A DNA stretch of 64,000 nt from CAWDYA01 sp963806495 (GTDB taxonomy: Bacteria; Acidobacteriota; Polarisedimenticolia; JACPZX01; DASXTC01), in contig CAWDYA010000009.1 in NCBI GenBank assembly GCA_963806495.1, positions 1 through 64,000 of the forward strand, written 5' to 3'. Made by a program: the position numbers and the translations under genes. Positions within the stretch are counted from its first letter, which is position 1. Each line of letters begins with the position of its first letter. This document shows, piece after piece, positions 33,972 through 42,612 of this stretch. The notes beneath the pieces are model-generated. The model was not told the origin of the DNA. It worked only from the letters and a program-made list of their open reading frames with translations, and searched no databases.

Positions 33972-34921
33972 CCACATACATCGTCAGAAGGCTGCTGTGG
34001 ATGATCCCGGTGCTCTGGGCGGCGGCCACCCTCGTCTGGGTGCTGATGTTTCTCATCCCCGGCGACCCGGCCCGGATACTCGCGGGCCAGAACCCCGACC
34101 CCGACGTGATCGCGGCGGTCCGCGCGGAGTGGGGCCTCGACAGACCGCCCGTGGTGCGATACGGGATGTTTCTCTCGAAGCTGGCGCGTCTCGATCTCGG
34201 CACGTCGTACGTCCAGCAGGGTCGCAAGGTGAGCGCGATCATCGCGGAGAGCATGTTCCGCACCTTCGTTCTCGCCCTCACGGCCACGGCGCTGGCGGCA
34301 ATCGCGGGAGTCCTGCTGGGCGCTCTGGCGGGCGGTCATCGCGGCTCGGTCTTCGACGGGGTGACCAGCGTGGTGTCCGCCGCGGGGATCTCCCTTCCGA
34401 CCTTCTGGCTCGGTCTGATGCTCATGCTCGTCTTCTCGTCCCGTCTCGGCTGGTTCCCGGTCGAAGGATACGGCCACGGGGTCACGATCCTCGGGGTGCG
34501 GATGCCGGGGCTGATGCACATGGTGCTCCCCACCGTGACCCTCTCCGTCTTCTCCGCCGGGTTTCTCGCGCGCGTCACGCGCGCCTCGGTGGTGGAGGAG
34601 GCGTCGCAGGAGTATCCCCGTGCCGCTCTCGCGCGCGGGGCCTCCGGGTCCGCGGCGTTGTGGCGGCATCAGCTCTCCAACTCGCTGCTCCCCGTGGTGA
34701 CCCTGATCGGGCTCAACTTCGGAAGTCTGCTCGGCGGCGCGATCGCCACGGAGACGGTCTTCAACTGGCCCGGTCTCGGGCTGGTGATGCTGCGCGCGCT
34801 CAACAACCGCGATCTGCCGGTCGTGGAGGGGGGAGCCATCGTCCTGACCGCGGCATTCCTCGTCGTCAATACGCTCGTGGACATCTCCTATGCCTGGCTC
34901 GACCCGCGTGTGAGGCGCTAG
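33968..34921 (+). CDS. peptide/nickel-type ABC transporter permease (DppB/OppB-like)
   Basis: 317-aa inner-membrane permease beginning TTYIVRRLLWMIPVLWAAATLVWV, as in DppB. The N-terminal periplasmic loop has FLIPGDPARILAGQNPDPDVIAAV and RLDLGTSYVQQGRKVSAII. The coupling loop EYPRAALARGASGSAALWRHQL and the C-terminal GGAIATETVFNWPGLGLVM and VDISYAWLDPRVR match the family. ATGA overlap with the binding-protein gene. With the DppC-like and DppA-like genes it gives a complete membrane importer core. The DppD/DppF ATPases would have to be encoded elsewhere. Confidence 0.92.
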   Translation: MTTYIVRRLLWMIPVLWAAATLVWVLMFLIPGDPARILAGQNPDPDVIAAVRAEWGLDRPPVVRYGMFLSKLARLDLGTSYVQQGRKVSAIIAESMFRTFVLALTATALAAIAGVLLGALAGGHRGSVFDGVTSVVSAAGISLPTFWLGLMLMLVFSSRLGWFPVEGYGHGVTILGVRMPGLMHMVLPTVTLSVFSAGFLARVTRASVVEEASQEYPRAALARGASGSAALWRHQLSNSLLPVVTLIGLNFGSLLGGAIATETVFNWPGLGLVMLRALNNRDLPVVEGGAIVLTAAFLVVNTLVDISYAWLDPRVRR

Positions 34922-34974
34922 GGAACCACCCGACGAGCGTGCGCCCGGAGGTGCCGGTCATGGCGGCAGTCCAC

Positions 34975-34980
34975 TATACT
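34975..34980 (+). promoter_or_regulatory. -10 box upstream of rlmN
   Basis: TATACT ends 10 nt before the ATG at 34991, implying a leader of about 3-4 nt. No Shine-Dalgarno sequence is visible and the -35 is weak. Confidence 0.4.
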
Positions 34981-34990
34981 GGCGTCCATC

Positions 34991-36083
34991 ATGCCTGAAA
35001 CGCCCACCCGCAGCGGCACCGGGACAGATCTCCTGGGCCGGGAACCCGAGGATCTCGAACGGCTGCTCGAGGAATTCGGCGAGAAGCGCTTCCACGCGAT
35101 GCAGCTGTTCCGGTGGATCCACGCGCGTCGCGCGCGCCGCTTCGACCAGATGACCGATCTGTCGCTCGATCTGCGGCGGCGTCTGTCCGCCTCCTTCAGG
35201 CTGGCTCGGCCCGAAGCGCGGCGGGTGCAGGCCTCGACCGACGGCACGCGGAAGTACCTCTTCGCGCTCGCGGACGGTGGAAGCGTCGAGTCGGTGTTCA
35301 TGCCCGAGGAGCGGCGCGTGACCTTCTGCATCTCGCCCAGATCGGCTGTGCGCTCGACTGCCGCTTCTGTCTGACGGCGCAGATGGGTCTGACGCGGCAC
35401 CTGTCCGCAGCGGAGATCGTGGGACAGGTGCTCGAGCTGCTCGACGACAACGGGTCCCGTATCGAGCGACGCGCGGTCAACATCGTGATGATGGGGATGG
35501 GCGAGGCGCTCCACAACTACGAGCAGGCCACCGCCGCCGTGAGGCTTCTCGCGCATCCGGAGGGTATCGGCATCCCGCGGCGGCGGATCACGCTCTCCAC
35601 GGCGGGGCTGGCCCCCGCGATCGACCGTCTCGCCGCGGAGCCGGTGCGGCCCCGTCTCGCCGTCTCGCTCAACGCCACCACGGACGAGGTGCGCTCCCGT
35701 CTCATGCCGATCAACCGCCGCTATCCGCTCGCGACGCTTCTCGACGCGTGCGCCCGGTATCCGATGGCGCCTCACGAGCGCCTCACCTTCGAGTATGTCC
35801 TGCTGAAGGACATCAACGACACGCCCGAGGATCCACGTCGCCTCGCCGCGCTCATGGGGCGCCACCGGGTGCGCGCCAAGGTGAATCTGATCCCGTTCAA
35901 TGCCGGCGGTGGGCTGGCATACGCGGAGCCTCAGGCCGACGCGGTGAGACGGTTCCGCGACCGCCTGCTCGCGCTCGGGGTCCCCGCCTCGATACGCAGG
36001 AACCGGGGGCGTGATGTCGCCGCGGCGTGCGGGCAGCTCGCCCTGATGGACGAGACCGGAGCCCCCCCACCCACAAGGAGTAG
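34991..36083 (+). CDS. rlmN: 23S rRNA/tRNA adenine C2-methyltransferase RlmN, frameshifted
   Basis: Radical SAM methyltransferase that modifies A2503 of 23S rRNA and A37 of some tRNAs. N-terminal part in frame from 34991: FGEKRFHAMQLFRWIHARR, then DGTRKYLFALADGGSVESVFMPEE. A missing base near 35334 (TGCATCTCGCCCAGATC) breaks the frame. The second frame gives IGCALDCRFCLTAQMG with the C-x3-C-x2-C cluster motif, NIVMMGMGEALHNYE, ITLSTAGLAPAIDRL, LAVSLNATTDEVRSRLMPIN and NLIPFNAGGG. The C-terminal catalytic Cys is in DVAAACGQLA. A run of seven C near 36062-36068 seems short by one; adding it ends the protein at TAG 36083 (TGAPPTHKE). Otherwise the frame runs on through the next gene. Confidence 0.88.
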
Positions 36084-36093
36084 TACTTTATCC

Positions 36094-36123
36094 TTGACAG
36101 GGGCCCAATACCTTGGGTATGGT
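36094..36123 (+). promoter_or_regulatory. promoter upstream of the htrA-like gene
   Basis: TTGACA (36094-36099), 18-nt spacer and TATGGT (36118-36123) in the 200-bp gap before the protease gene. The leader would be about 150 nt. A second TTGACG at about 36240 lacks a matching -10. Confidence 0.45.
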
Positions 36124-36283
36124 CGCCTTGGTACTCCCGGGGCTGCCGTCCTCTCGGCAAACCATAAAACCCCCGCAGGACCGAGGTCACCGCACACCGG
36201 GCTGGATACAGTATCCCCCCAACCGCGAAACGCCACGCTCTTGACGGCCCCGGGAGCCCGACGCGCGGCGATGGTTAGCGGTC

Positions 36284-39187
36284 ATGCATACCGTGTGCTA
36301 CTTTCGCCGGATGCGCGCCCCGCTGCGAACGCTTGCTCTCCTCCCGCTCCTCATCGCCGCGGCATCGGTCGCCTGCGCCGGCTTTTCCGGCCGCGGTGCC
36401 GTCACGACCCAGAACCGGATCTTCGCCGCGCGCGATCGCGTCCTGCCGGCGCTCGTCCACATTCAGCCGGTGCTCGAGGTGTACCGCGCGGGCGAGAAAG
36501 GGAAGATCGCGGTCACCGGCTCGGGCGTCATCTTCTCCCCCGACGGGTACATCCTGACCAACACACACGTCGTTGGCGGGGCCCGCCGGCTGACCTGCAC
36601 CCTGTCGAACAAGCAGGAGGTGGAGGCAAGGCTGATCGGGATCGACCCGCTATCGGATCTCGCCGTGATCAAGATCGACATGGCCGATGCGGGCGAGGGG
36701 ATCCACCATGCCCCGCTCGGCGACTCGGCGATGCTGCAGGTGGGTCAGATGGTGATGGCGATGGGCAGCCCGCTCGGCCTCGCGCGCAGCCTGACGATGG
36801 GTGTGATCTCCAGCCTGGATCGGTACTTCCCCGAGAGCGTGCTGCCCACGGGAAGTCTGACCGGCACCTACAACACCTGGATACAGACCGACGCCGCGAT
36901 CAATCCGGGCAACAGCGGCGGACCGCTCGTGGATCTCGACGGCGCCGTCGTGGGGATCAACGCGCGCTCGATCCCGGTCCTCGGCGAGAACCTCGGCTTT
37001 GCGATCCCGATCAACGTCGCCAAGGAGATCGCCGCCGGTCTCATCGCGAAAGGTGAGATCTCCCGCGCCTGGATCGGCGTGTCGTGGCAGCAGATCCGCG
37101 GGCTCGGAGTGCATCTGGGCGTCGACGAGGACGAGGGGGCGCTCGTCAGCGGCGTGGTACCGGGCTCGCCGGCGGACGAGGCGGGCCTCAAGGCCGGCGA
37201 CGTCGTGACCAGCATCGCCAACCAGCCACTGGTGGCACGCTATGAAGAGGAACTGCCCCGCCTGCAGAAGCAGATCGCGGATCTGCCCATCGGAGCGGAC
37301 CTCCCGCTGACCTTTATCCGGGGCGGGCGCCCCCACAGCACCAGGGTCGTGACCCGTGATCGCCCCAATGTCGAGGCGCTCGAGCTGGAATGCAAGGACT
37401 GGGGTTTCACCGTCCAGGAGATCAACGAGGACACCGCGCGGGCGCTGCGGCTGGCCGACCGGCGCGGCGTGATCATCTCGGGTGTCAAACCGAACTCGTT
37501 TGCCGACGAGGCGGGCCTGAGAAGAAACGACATCATGGTGGTGATGGAGGGGAGGCTGATCGAGGGGCTCAAGCAGTACGAGACGCTGTACAACGAGATG
37601 GTCTCCTCGAGACGCGACATGGTGCTGGTCGAGACGCGCCGCGGGCGTCTGCACAACTACCACGTCATCAAGCCGACCTACAGCGAGCCGCCCGACAACG
37701 AGTCCCCTGCCGGACAGGAGAGCGGATCGTCGAGACCGGTGACCGCTGTCATCCTCGCCCTGTCGCTGCTCGCGGCGGCGACATCCGCCGCCGCCGTCCC
37801 GCCGGAGCCCGTACCGATCGGCCGCCGCATCCTCGACCGGTACGCGCGCAACATGGTGGCGATCACCTACACGCTGCGGCCGCACGAGAAGCCTGCCGGA
37901 GGCGAGGGTCGCAAGGTCGAGGAGGCGATCTGCGGCGTTCTCCTGGGCCCCGAGGGCCTGATCATCACATCGGCGGACCCGTTTCCCGATCCCGGAGGGG
38001 ATCCGAAGACGACGCTCGAGCCGGTGGAATTCAGGGTCAGGATCGGCGGCGGACGGGCGATGGACGCCGACGCGGTCGGGGTGGACCGCGACATGAACCT
38101 CGCCTACCTGAGGCTCGAGACGCCGCCCGTCTCGCTGCGCGCGGTGGATTTCGAGGACGACCCCGCCGTGGGCGTGGGAGACCGCGTGTACGTCATCGGA
38201 ATCCTCTCCAAGGAATACGACTACCAGCCCGTCTTCTACACCGCGACGGTGAACGCCGAGCTGAGCAAGCCCCGGCACATGTACAGCCTGGACGTTCCGA
38301 TGCAGGACCTCGCCATCGGCGGGCTCGTGGTCACGGAGGGGGGACGCGCGATGGGGATCCTGGGTGAGGACGTCCTGAAGGAGGCGCCCGCCGGCGAGAG
38401 GATGCCCGCGAACATTCTCTCGATCTTCGGCTCGTTCACCCAGGGGCGGCGCATCGGGTATCCGATGGTGTTCCCCTACGCGCTCTTCGAGGCCCAGCTC
38501 GCCTCCCCGCCTCCCATCGAGCCGGAGACCGGACGGTCGTGGCTCGGAATCGTGATGCAGCCGCTCAATCAGGATCTGATCGACTACTGGAGGCTCGACG
38601 TGCCGGGCGGCATCATCATCAGCTCGGTGGTGGACGACTCGCCCGCCCTGAAAGCCGGTCTGCGGACATCGGACATCATCGTCGCCCTGCAGGGAGAGCC
38701 CCTCCACGTGACGCAGGAGGAGGATCTCGCCGACTTCCGCCGGCGCATCGAGCGGATGGGGGTGGGCGAGCAGGTGACGATCGGATATCTGAGGGAGGGG
38801 GAGCGCCGCGATGTCACGCTCGATCTCGGCGAGGCGCCCGAGACCGCATGGACCGCCCAGGAGTACGAGGACAAGGACCTCGGGCTGACGGTGCGCGAGA
38901 TCACGATGGACGACCTGCTGGGTCAGAACCTCGAGGCGGGCACGAGCGGCGTCGTGGTCTCGGAGATGGAGCGCGCCGGCTGGGCCCAGATCGCCGGGCT
39001 GCAGGCCGGCGACATCATCCAGTCGGTGGACGGCCGCCCCGTCGACGACCTCGCCGCCTTCCACGCCGAGGCGGATCGCCTCCGCGAGGAGAAGCCCGAG
39101 AGCGTGCTCTTCTTCGTGATGCGCCAGACGGAGACACTCTTCGTCCGCGTGCGCACTCCCTGGACCGGCCCGCGCAGCCGCTCCTGA
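36284..39187 (+). CDS. tandem HtrA-type serine protease plus pseudoprotease, four PDZ domains
   Basis: 967-aa exported protein made of two HtrA/DegP-like units. Unit 1 (about 40-480): signal peptide, trypsin-like domain with catalytic H95 (TNTHVVGG), D125 (LSDLAVIKI) and S211 (NPGNSGGPL), then two PDZ domains (GVVPGSPADEAGLKAGDVVTS; SGVKPNSFADEAGLRRNDIM). Unit 2 (about 486-967) starts with a second signal-peptide-like stretch, VTAVILALSLLAAATSAAAV. Its protease domain lacks the triad (TSADPF replaces the His motif; PMQDLAIGGLVV replaces GNSGGP), and two PDZ domains follow. An internal GTG at 37739 begins the second signal. A one-base error near 37703-37706 would make two genes with a GTGA overlap, so the fusion may be artificial. 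Periplasmic quality control is the likely role. Confidence 0.85.
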   Translation: MHTVCYFRRMRAPLRTLALLPLLIAAASVACAGFSGRGAVTTQNRIFAARDRVLPALVHIQPVLEVYRAGEKGKIAVTGSGVIFSPDGYILTNTHVVGGARRLTCTLSNKQEVEARLIGIDPLSDLAVIKIDMADAGEGIHHAPLGDSAMLQVGQMVMAMGSPLGLARSLTMGVISSLDRYFPESVLPTGSLTGTYNTWIQTDAAINPGNSGGPLVDLDGAVVGINARSIPVLGENLGFAIPINVAKEIAAGLIAKGEISRAWIGVSWQQIRGLGVHLGVDEDEGALVSGVVPGSPADEAGLKAGDVVTSIANQPLVARYEEELPRLQKQIADLPIGADLPLTFIRGGRPHSTRVVTRDRPNVEALELECKDWGFTVQEINEDTARALRLADRRGVIISGVKPNSFADEAGLRRNDIMVVMEGRLIEGLKQYETLYNEMVSSRRDMVLVETRRGRLHNYHVIKPTYSEPPDNESPAGQESGSSRPVTAVILALSLLAAATSAAAVPPEPVPIGRRILDRYARNMVAITYTLRPHEKPAGGEGRKVEEAICGVLLGPEGLIITSADPFPDPGGDPKTTLEPVEFRVRIGGGRAMDADAVGVDRDMNLAYLRLETPPVSLRAVDFEDDPAVGVGDRVYVIGILSKEYDYQPVFYTATVNAELSKPRHMYSLDVPMQDLAIGGLVVTEGGRAMGILGEDVLKEAPAGERMPANILSIFGSFTQGRRIGYPMVFPYALFEAQLASPPPIEPETGRSWLGIVMQPLNQDLIDYWRLDVPGGIIISSVVDDSPALKAGLRTSDIIVALQGEPLHVTQEEDLADFRRRIERMGVGEQVTIGYLREGERRDVTLDLGEAPETAWTAQEYEDKDLGLTVREITMDDLLGQNLEAGTSGVVVSEMERAGWAQIAGLQAGDIIQSVDGRPVDDLAAFHAEADRLREEKPESVLFFVMRQTETLFVRVRTPWTGPRSRS

Positions 39188-39192
39188 CCGGG

Positions 39193-40119
39193 TCAGAAGG
39201 GCGAGACCAGGTGGTTGAGAGGTCCCGACCCGTGCCCGATCCTGGAGGCATTGCTCACCGCGCGGGCGATGTAGCGCTTCGCACCGTCCACCGCCTGCGC
39301 CACGGCGACACCGCGTGCGAGCTGGCAGGCCATGGCCGCCGAGAAGGTGCAGCCTATCCCGTGGGTGCTGTTGGAGAAGATCTTCGCCGAGTCGAAGACC
39401 GAGGCGTGGTCGCCGTCGAAGAGCACGTCGATCGCGCGCGCGCCGAGGTGTCCGCCGGTAACAACCACGTTGCGGGCCCCGAAGGCGTGGATCGCGCGCG
39501 CCGCCTCCTTCATCGACGGGAGATCGGTCACGCTGCGACCCGTCAGGATCGAGGCCTCCTCCATGTTGGGGGTGACGACATCGACCCTGGGGATCAGCTT
39601 GTCGCGCAGCGCGGCGATCCCGTCCTTCTCGAGCAGGGGCGTGCCGCTCGTGGACCGCAGCACGGGGTCGAGCACGACGCATCGCAGACCGAGAGACTCG
39701 ATGAGGGACGCGACCAGACTGACGGTACGGGCCGTGCCGAGCATCCCGATCTTGACCGCGCTCACGTCGAGATCGGACACCACCGACTCGATCTGCTGAG
39801 CCACGAACTCCATGGGGATGTCGTAGATCGCCTGCACCCCGAGCGTGTTCTGCGCGGTCACCGAAGTGACCACGGCGGCCCCGTGGTGCCGATAGGCCGC
39901 GATGGTGCTCAGATCGGCGGCGATCCCCGCCCCTCCCGAGGGATCCAGCCCGGCGATCGTCAGCACCGTCCCGGAGATCTCCGGTCCGGAGCCCGCAAAC
40001 GAGAACGGGACGGCCGGGGCCGGGGCCTCGGGTGACCGCACCGCTCCCGGGGTCCTCATGGTGTGCGAGGGTCCTCTGCGCTTCCTGGGTCTCGTCATGT
40101 CCCCCTGCCCGATCCTCAT
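39193..40119 (-). CDS. thiD: hydroxymethylpyrimidine (phosphate) kinase ThiD
   Basis: Ribokinase-family enzyme that phosphorylates HMP and HMP-P for thiamine synthesis. 308 aa, longer than usual (about 265) because of a basic, Pro-rich N-terminal extension of some 45 residues; whether it is translated is uncertain. Core motifs: TVLTIAGLDPSGGAGIAADL, VTSVTAQNTLGV, AVKIGMLGTARTV, VLDPVLRSTSGTPLL, VVTPNMEEASILTG and the catalytic GIGCTFSAAMA, with Cys in place of the more common G-x-G-D Asp region (HGIGCTFS; many ThiD have HGTGCTLS). The ATG at 40119 overlaps the thiE stop (ATGA). It may also be a pyridoxal-kinase-like enzyme, but the context supports thiamine. Confidence 0.92.
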   Translation of the reverse strand: MRIGQGDMTRPRKRRGPSHTMRTPGAVRSPEAPAPAVPFSFAGSGPEISGTVLTIAGLDPSGGAGIAADLSTIAAYRHHGAAVVTSVTAQNTLGVQAIYDIPMEFVAQQIESVVSDLDVSAVKIGMLGTARTVSLVASLIESLGLRCVVLDPVLRSTSGTPLLEKDGIAALRDKLIPRVDVVTPNMEEASILTGRSVTDLPSMKEAARAIHAFGARNVVVTGGHLGARAIDVLFDGDHASVFDSAKIFSNSTHGIGCTFSAAMACQLARGVAVAQAVDGAKRYIARAVSNASRIGHGSGPLNHLVSPF

Positions 40120-40739
40120 CCGCTCGAAGTGTGACCACGTCCCGCGGCGGCGGCCCTGAGCGCCACGACCGCACCCGTCATGTCATCGGCGCCGAGGATC
40201 GCCGATATCACCGCAACGCCGGCCACCGGCACGTCCCGCAGGCGACGAACGCTCCGCTCGTCGATCCCCCCGATGGCGAAAACCGGAATGCTCACCGCTG
40301 CGACCGCTCTCGCGAGCGCCGCCACCCCGACCGGCGGTCCGTAGCGGAGCTTCGAGGCGGTCGCGAATACCGGCCCGAAAGTGATCAGATCCGCCCCGTC
40401 CGCCTCCGCCGCGATGGCCTCCTCCACGCTGTGCGTCGATCTGCCGATCCGGAGACGACCACCCCACACCGCATGCACCGCGCCCGGCGGAAGACCGCTC
40501 GCCGGCAGATGCACCCCTGCCGCACCCGCGGCCAGCGCCACGTCGGGACGCCCGTTCACCATCACGGCCGCGCCGCCGGCCCCCACCGCGGCGCGCACGA
40601 GCGGCAGCATTTCGGCGGCCGTCAGGTCCTTCTCCCGGATCTGGATCATGTCCGCCCCCGAGCGCGCCAGCGATGCCGCCAGCGCGACGGGATCGAGCCC
40701 GGGCCTCAGCCTGCGATCCGTGATGGCATAGATGAGCAT
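40116..40739 (-). CDS. thiE: thiamine-phosphate synthase ThiE
   Basis: Joins HMP-PP and thiazole phosphate to make thiamine phosphate. 207 aa from the ATG at 40739, which starts at the family's first strand (LIYAITDRRL). Motifs: GADMIQIREKDLTAAEML, VMVNGRPDVALAAGAAGVHL, GRSTHSVEEAIAAEADGADLITFGPVFAT and IPVFAIGGIDERSV. The QIREKD and THS/GPV motifs form the pyrophosphate and pyrimidine sites. A TAACAT box ends 11 nt before the ATG. The gene is coupled to thiD downstream, and the divergent mqnA starts 54 bp away. No thiC or thiG is nearby, so a salvage role is possible. Confidence 0.93.
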   Translation of the reverse strand: MLIYAITDRRLRPGLDPVALAASLARSGADMIQIREKDLTAAEMLPLVRAAVGAGGAAVMVNGRPDVALAAGAAGVHLPASGLPPGAVHAVWGGRLRIGRSTHSVEEAIAAEADGADLITFGPVFATASKLRYGPPVGVAALARAVAAVSIPVFAIGGIDERSVRRLRDVPVAGVAVISAILGADDMTGAVVALRAAAAGRGHTSSG

Positions 40740-40778
40740 CCAGAACGGCGATGTTACCACGAGGCCCGGCGGCTCTGC

Positions 40779-40784
40779 TAGAAT
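40779..40784 (+). promoter_or_regulatory. -10 box, leaderless-type start of mqnA
   Basis: TAGAAT ends 8 nt before the ATG at 40793, with no ribosome site. TTACCA 19 nt upstream could be a poorly spaced -35. Confidence 0.4.
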
Positions 40785-40792
40785 GGCCGGCA

Positions 40793-41632
40793 ATGCAGAG
40801 GATCCGGCTCGCCTCCGTCTCCTTTCTCAACTCGCTGCCTCTCACCTGGGGATTCTCCCACGGTCGTCGGCGCGATCGGATCGACCTGCGTTCCGCGCCG
40901 CCCCACGAGTGCGCTCGCCTGCTCCAGGAGGGGCTCGTCGACGTCGCTCTCATCCCCTCGATCGAGTTCGCCCGCATCACGGGGCTCGCCGCCGTCCCGG
41001 GCACCGGGATCTCCTCGCGTGAGGAGGTCCGTTCGGTCCTCGTCGCGACGAAGGTGGAGCCCGTCTCGATCCGCAGCATCGCCGTGGACCTCAACTCCCG
41101 CACCTCGGTCGCGCTGACCCGCGTGATCCTCGCGCGGCGTTACTCGTGCCGGCCGCGTATGGCGTCCATGAGCCCCGATCTCGACGCCATGCTGCGCAAC
41201 AACGACGCGGCCCTGCTGATCGGCGACCCGGCGCTCAAGGCGTCGGCGGACGCCGCCGCCGTCGACCGGCACCTCCGGATCATGGATCTCGCCAGCGAGT
41301 GGAACGAGCTGACCCGGATGCCATTCGTGTTCGCCCTGTGGGCCTGCCGGCCCGTCGTGGACATCAACGAGATGCGGACGCTGCTCGACGAGTCGCTCGA
41401 GGAGGGGCTCAGGCACATCGACGACATCGCCGCCGAGCAGTCGCAGCGCAGCGGTCTGCCCGCCGCGATCATCGCCTCGTACCTGCGCAGGAACATCCAC
41501 TTCAGGCTCGGACCGGCCGAGTCGGACAGCCTCAGGGTGTTCTTCAGGATGTGCCGTGAGGAGGGGCTGCTCTCGCCTCAGGAGCGAGGCGCGCTGCTGG
41601 GCAGCACCTCGGCCAGCGCGAACAACGGGTAG
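40793..41632 (+). CDS. mqnA: chorismate dehydratase MqnA (futalosine menaquinone pathway)
   Basis: Dehydrates chorismate to 3-enolpyruvoyl-benzoate, first step of the futalosine route to menaquinone. 279 aa from the ATG at 40793. The fold is a periplasmic-binding-protein type enzyme: IRLASVSFLNSLPLTWGF at the N-terminus, PPHECARLLQEGLVDVALIPSIEFAR, DLNSRTSVALTRVIL, AALLIGDPALKA, MDLASEWNELTRMPFVFALWACRP and the C-terminal helical region are all typical. No other mqn gene is nearby. It indicates menaquinone as a respiratory quinone. The 3' end overlaps the convergent pyrE by 55 bases. Confidence 0.92.
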   Translation: MQRIRLASVSFLNSLPLTWGFSHGRRRDRIDLRSAPPHECARLLQEGLVDVALIPSIEFARITGLAAVPGTGISSREEVRSVLVATKVEPVSIRSIAVDLNSRTSVALTRVILARRYSCRPRMASMSPDLDAMLRNNDAALLIGDPALKASADAAAVDRHLRIMDLASEWNELTRMPFVFALWACRPVVDINEMRTLLDESLEEGLRHIDDIAAEQSQRSGLPAAIIASYLRRNIHFRLGPAESDSLRVFFRMCREEGLLSPQERGALLGSTSASANNG

Positions 41633-42178
41633 AAGCGGTATCCGGAGAGCGCCTCCCTGCCCCCCTCTTCACGGTCGATGAGGCAGATGACCGCCGCCAC
41701 CTTCGCCCCGATCTCCTCGACGGCCCGGATCGCCTGGAGCGTCGAGCCGGCGGTGGTTACCACGTCGTCGACGACGATGACGCTCTGCCCTTTCGCGAGT
41801 CCCCCTTCCACCTTCCGGCCCATGCCGTGCCCCTTGGCCTCCTTCCGGACGATGAAAGCGGACAGCGGCGTCCCCTCCAGGTGGCTCACGGCCGCCACGG
41901 CGGCGGCGATCGGGTCGGCACCGAGGGTCAGCCCGCCAATCGCCTCGGCTCGGATCTCCTCGCGGCGGACGACGTCGAGGATCACGCGGGCGGTCATGTA
42001 GGCCCCTTCGTGGTGCAGCGTGACGAGGCGGCCGTCGAGGTAGTAGGTGCTCTTGCGGCCGGAGGCGAGGGTGAAGTCACCGAACTTGAGTGCCCGCTCG
42101 CGCAGCAGGGCCAGCAGACGGGAGCGCCGCCCTGCCGGATCGCCGGGTCGAGGGGTCGGGTCGGCCTGCCCCGATCAC
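41578..42178 (-). CDS. pyrE: orotate phosphoribosyltransferase PyrE, N-terminus frameshifted
   Basis: Forms orotidine 5'-phosphate from orotate and PRPP in UMP synthesis. The PRPP loop VIVVDDVVTTAGSTLQA is clear, as are FTLASGRKSTYYLDGR, GGLTLGADPIAAAVA and FIVRKEAKGHG. The coding frame extends upstream of the first ATG (41997) through LLALLRERALKFGDF, typical PyrE N-terminal sequence, but no start codon exists in that frame before a TGA. In the next frame a GTG at 42178 overlaps the stop of the upstream small gene (GTGA). A single-base error between about 42125 and 42175 would join them into a normal protein of about 200 aa. The 3' end overlaps mqnA. Confidence 0.85.
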
Positions 42179-42408
42179 TGGTCGAGGAGCTTTCGCAGAT
42201 CGCGGGCCAGGTCGGGGCTTTCGAGCAGATCGGAGACCCGGCCCGGGCTCACCTCGCGGCCGGCAAGACGCAGGATATCGGGAAGCGCGACGCGCCGCTC
42301 GAACAGGCGCTCGAGATCGGGTCGCTCCGAAGCCATGCTCAACGCTTCCTGCAGATCCTGCCTGCGGGGCTGCCCTGCTGCCCGGTGGGCCCGGCGATGC
42401 ATGTTCAT
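42175..42408 (-). CDS. small conserved-looking helical protein upstream of pyrE
   Basis: 77-aa soluble protein, no family recognised. A basic, His/Arg-rich N-terminus (MNMHRRAHRAAGQPRRQDL) is followed by helices with regularly spaced Leu: ERLFERRVALPDILRLAGRE and VSDLLESPDLARDLRKLL. The ATG at 42408 has a very good GAGGAGG ribosome site 6 nt upstream, so the gene is real even though a longer in-frame start exists. It ends in a GTGA overlap with pyrE, suggesting coupled translation. The charged helical make-up would fit a small regulatory or RNA-binding protein, but that is a guess. Confidence 0.6.
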   Translation of the reverse strand: MNMHRRAHRAAGQPRRQDLQEALSMASERPDLERLFERRVALPDILRLAGREVSPGRVSDLLESPDLARDLRKLLDQ

Positions 42409-42518
42409 CCGTCCGCCTCCTCTGACACGTGACGAGATCGTCATTCTAGCCCACCGGGGGCGGCGGCGAAAGGTCCGACCGCTTCCGCGGAAAGCCCCCA
42501 CGTCCAGACCGCTTCCGT

Positions 42519-42547
42519 TTGACAAGTCCCGATTCTTCCTTTAGATT
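42519..42547 (+). promoter_or_regulatory. promoter of the XRE regulator gene
   Basis: TTGACA (42519-42524), 17-nt spacer and TAGATT (42542-42547). The transcript start near 42554 would give a leader of about 60 nt. Confidence 0.6.
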
Positions 42548-42612
42548 CGGCCGTATCATGCATGTTGTCGAAATGACTTCATACGTTCATCTTTCACTCG
42601 ATGAGGCGGATC

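Noticed and set aside
35113..37056. 647-codon plus-strand frame joining rlmN to the htrA-like gene
   Set aside because: Only the first part is RlmN. After the C run near 36066 it is read-through in the wrong frame, and it overlaps the htrA-like gene.
36650..40174. 1174-codon open frame on the minus strand across the htrA-like and thiD region
   Set aside because: It is antisense to well-supported genes and its translation is repetitive Arg/His/Asp/Gly sequence, the usual shadow of GC-rich coding.
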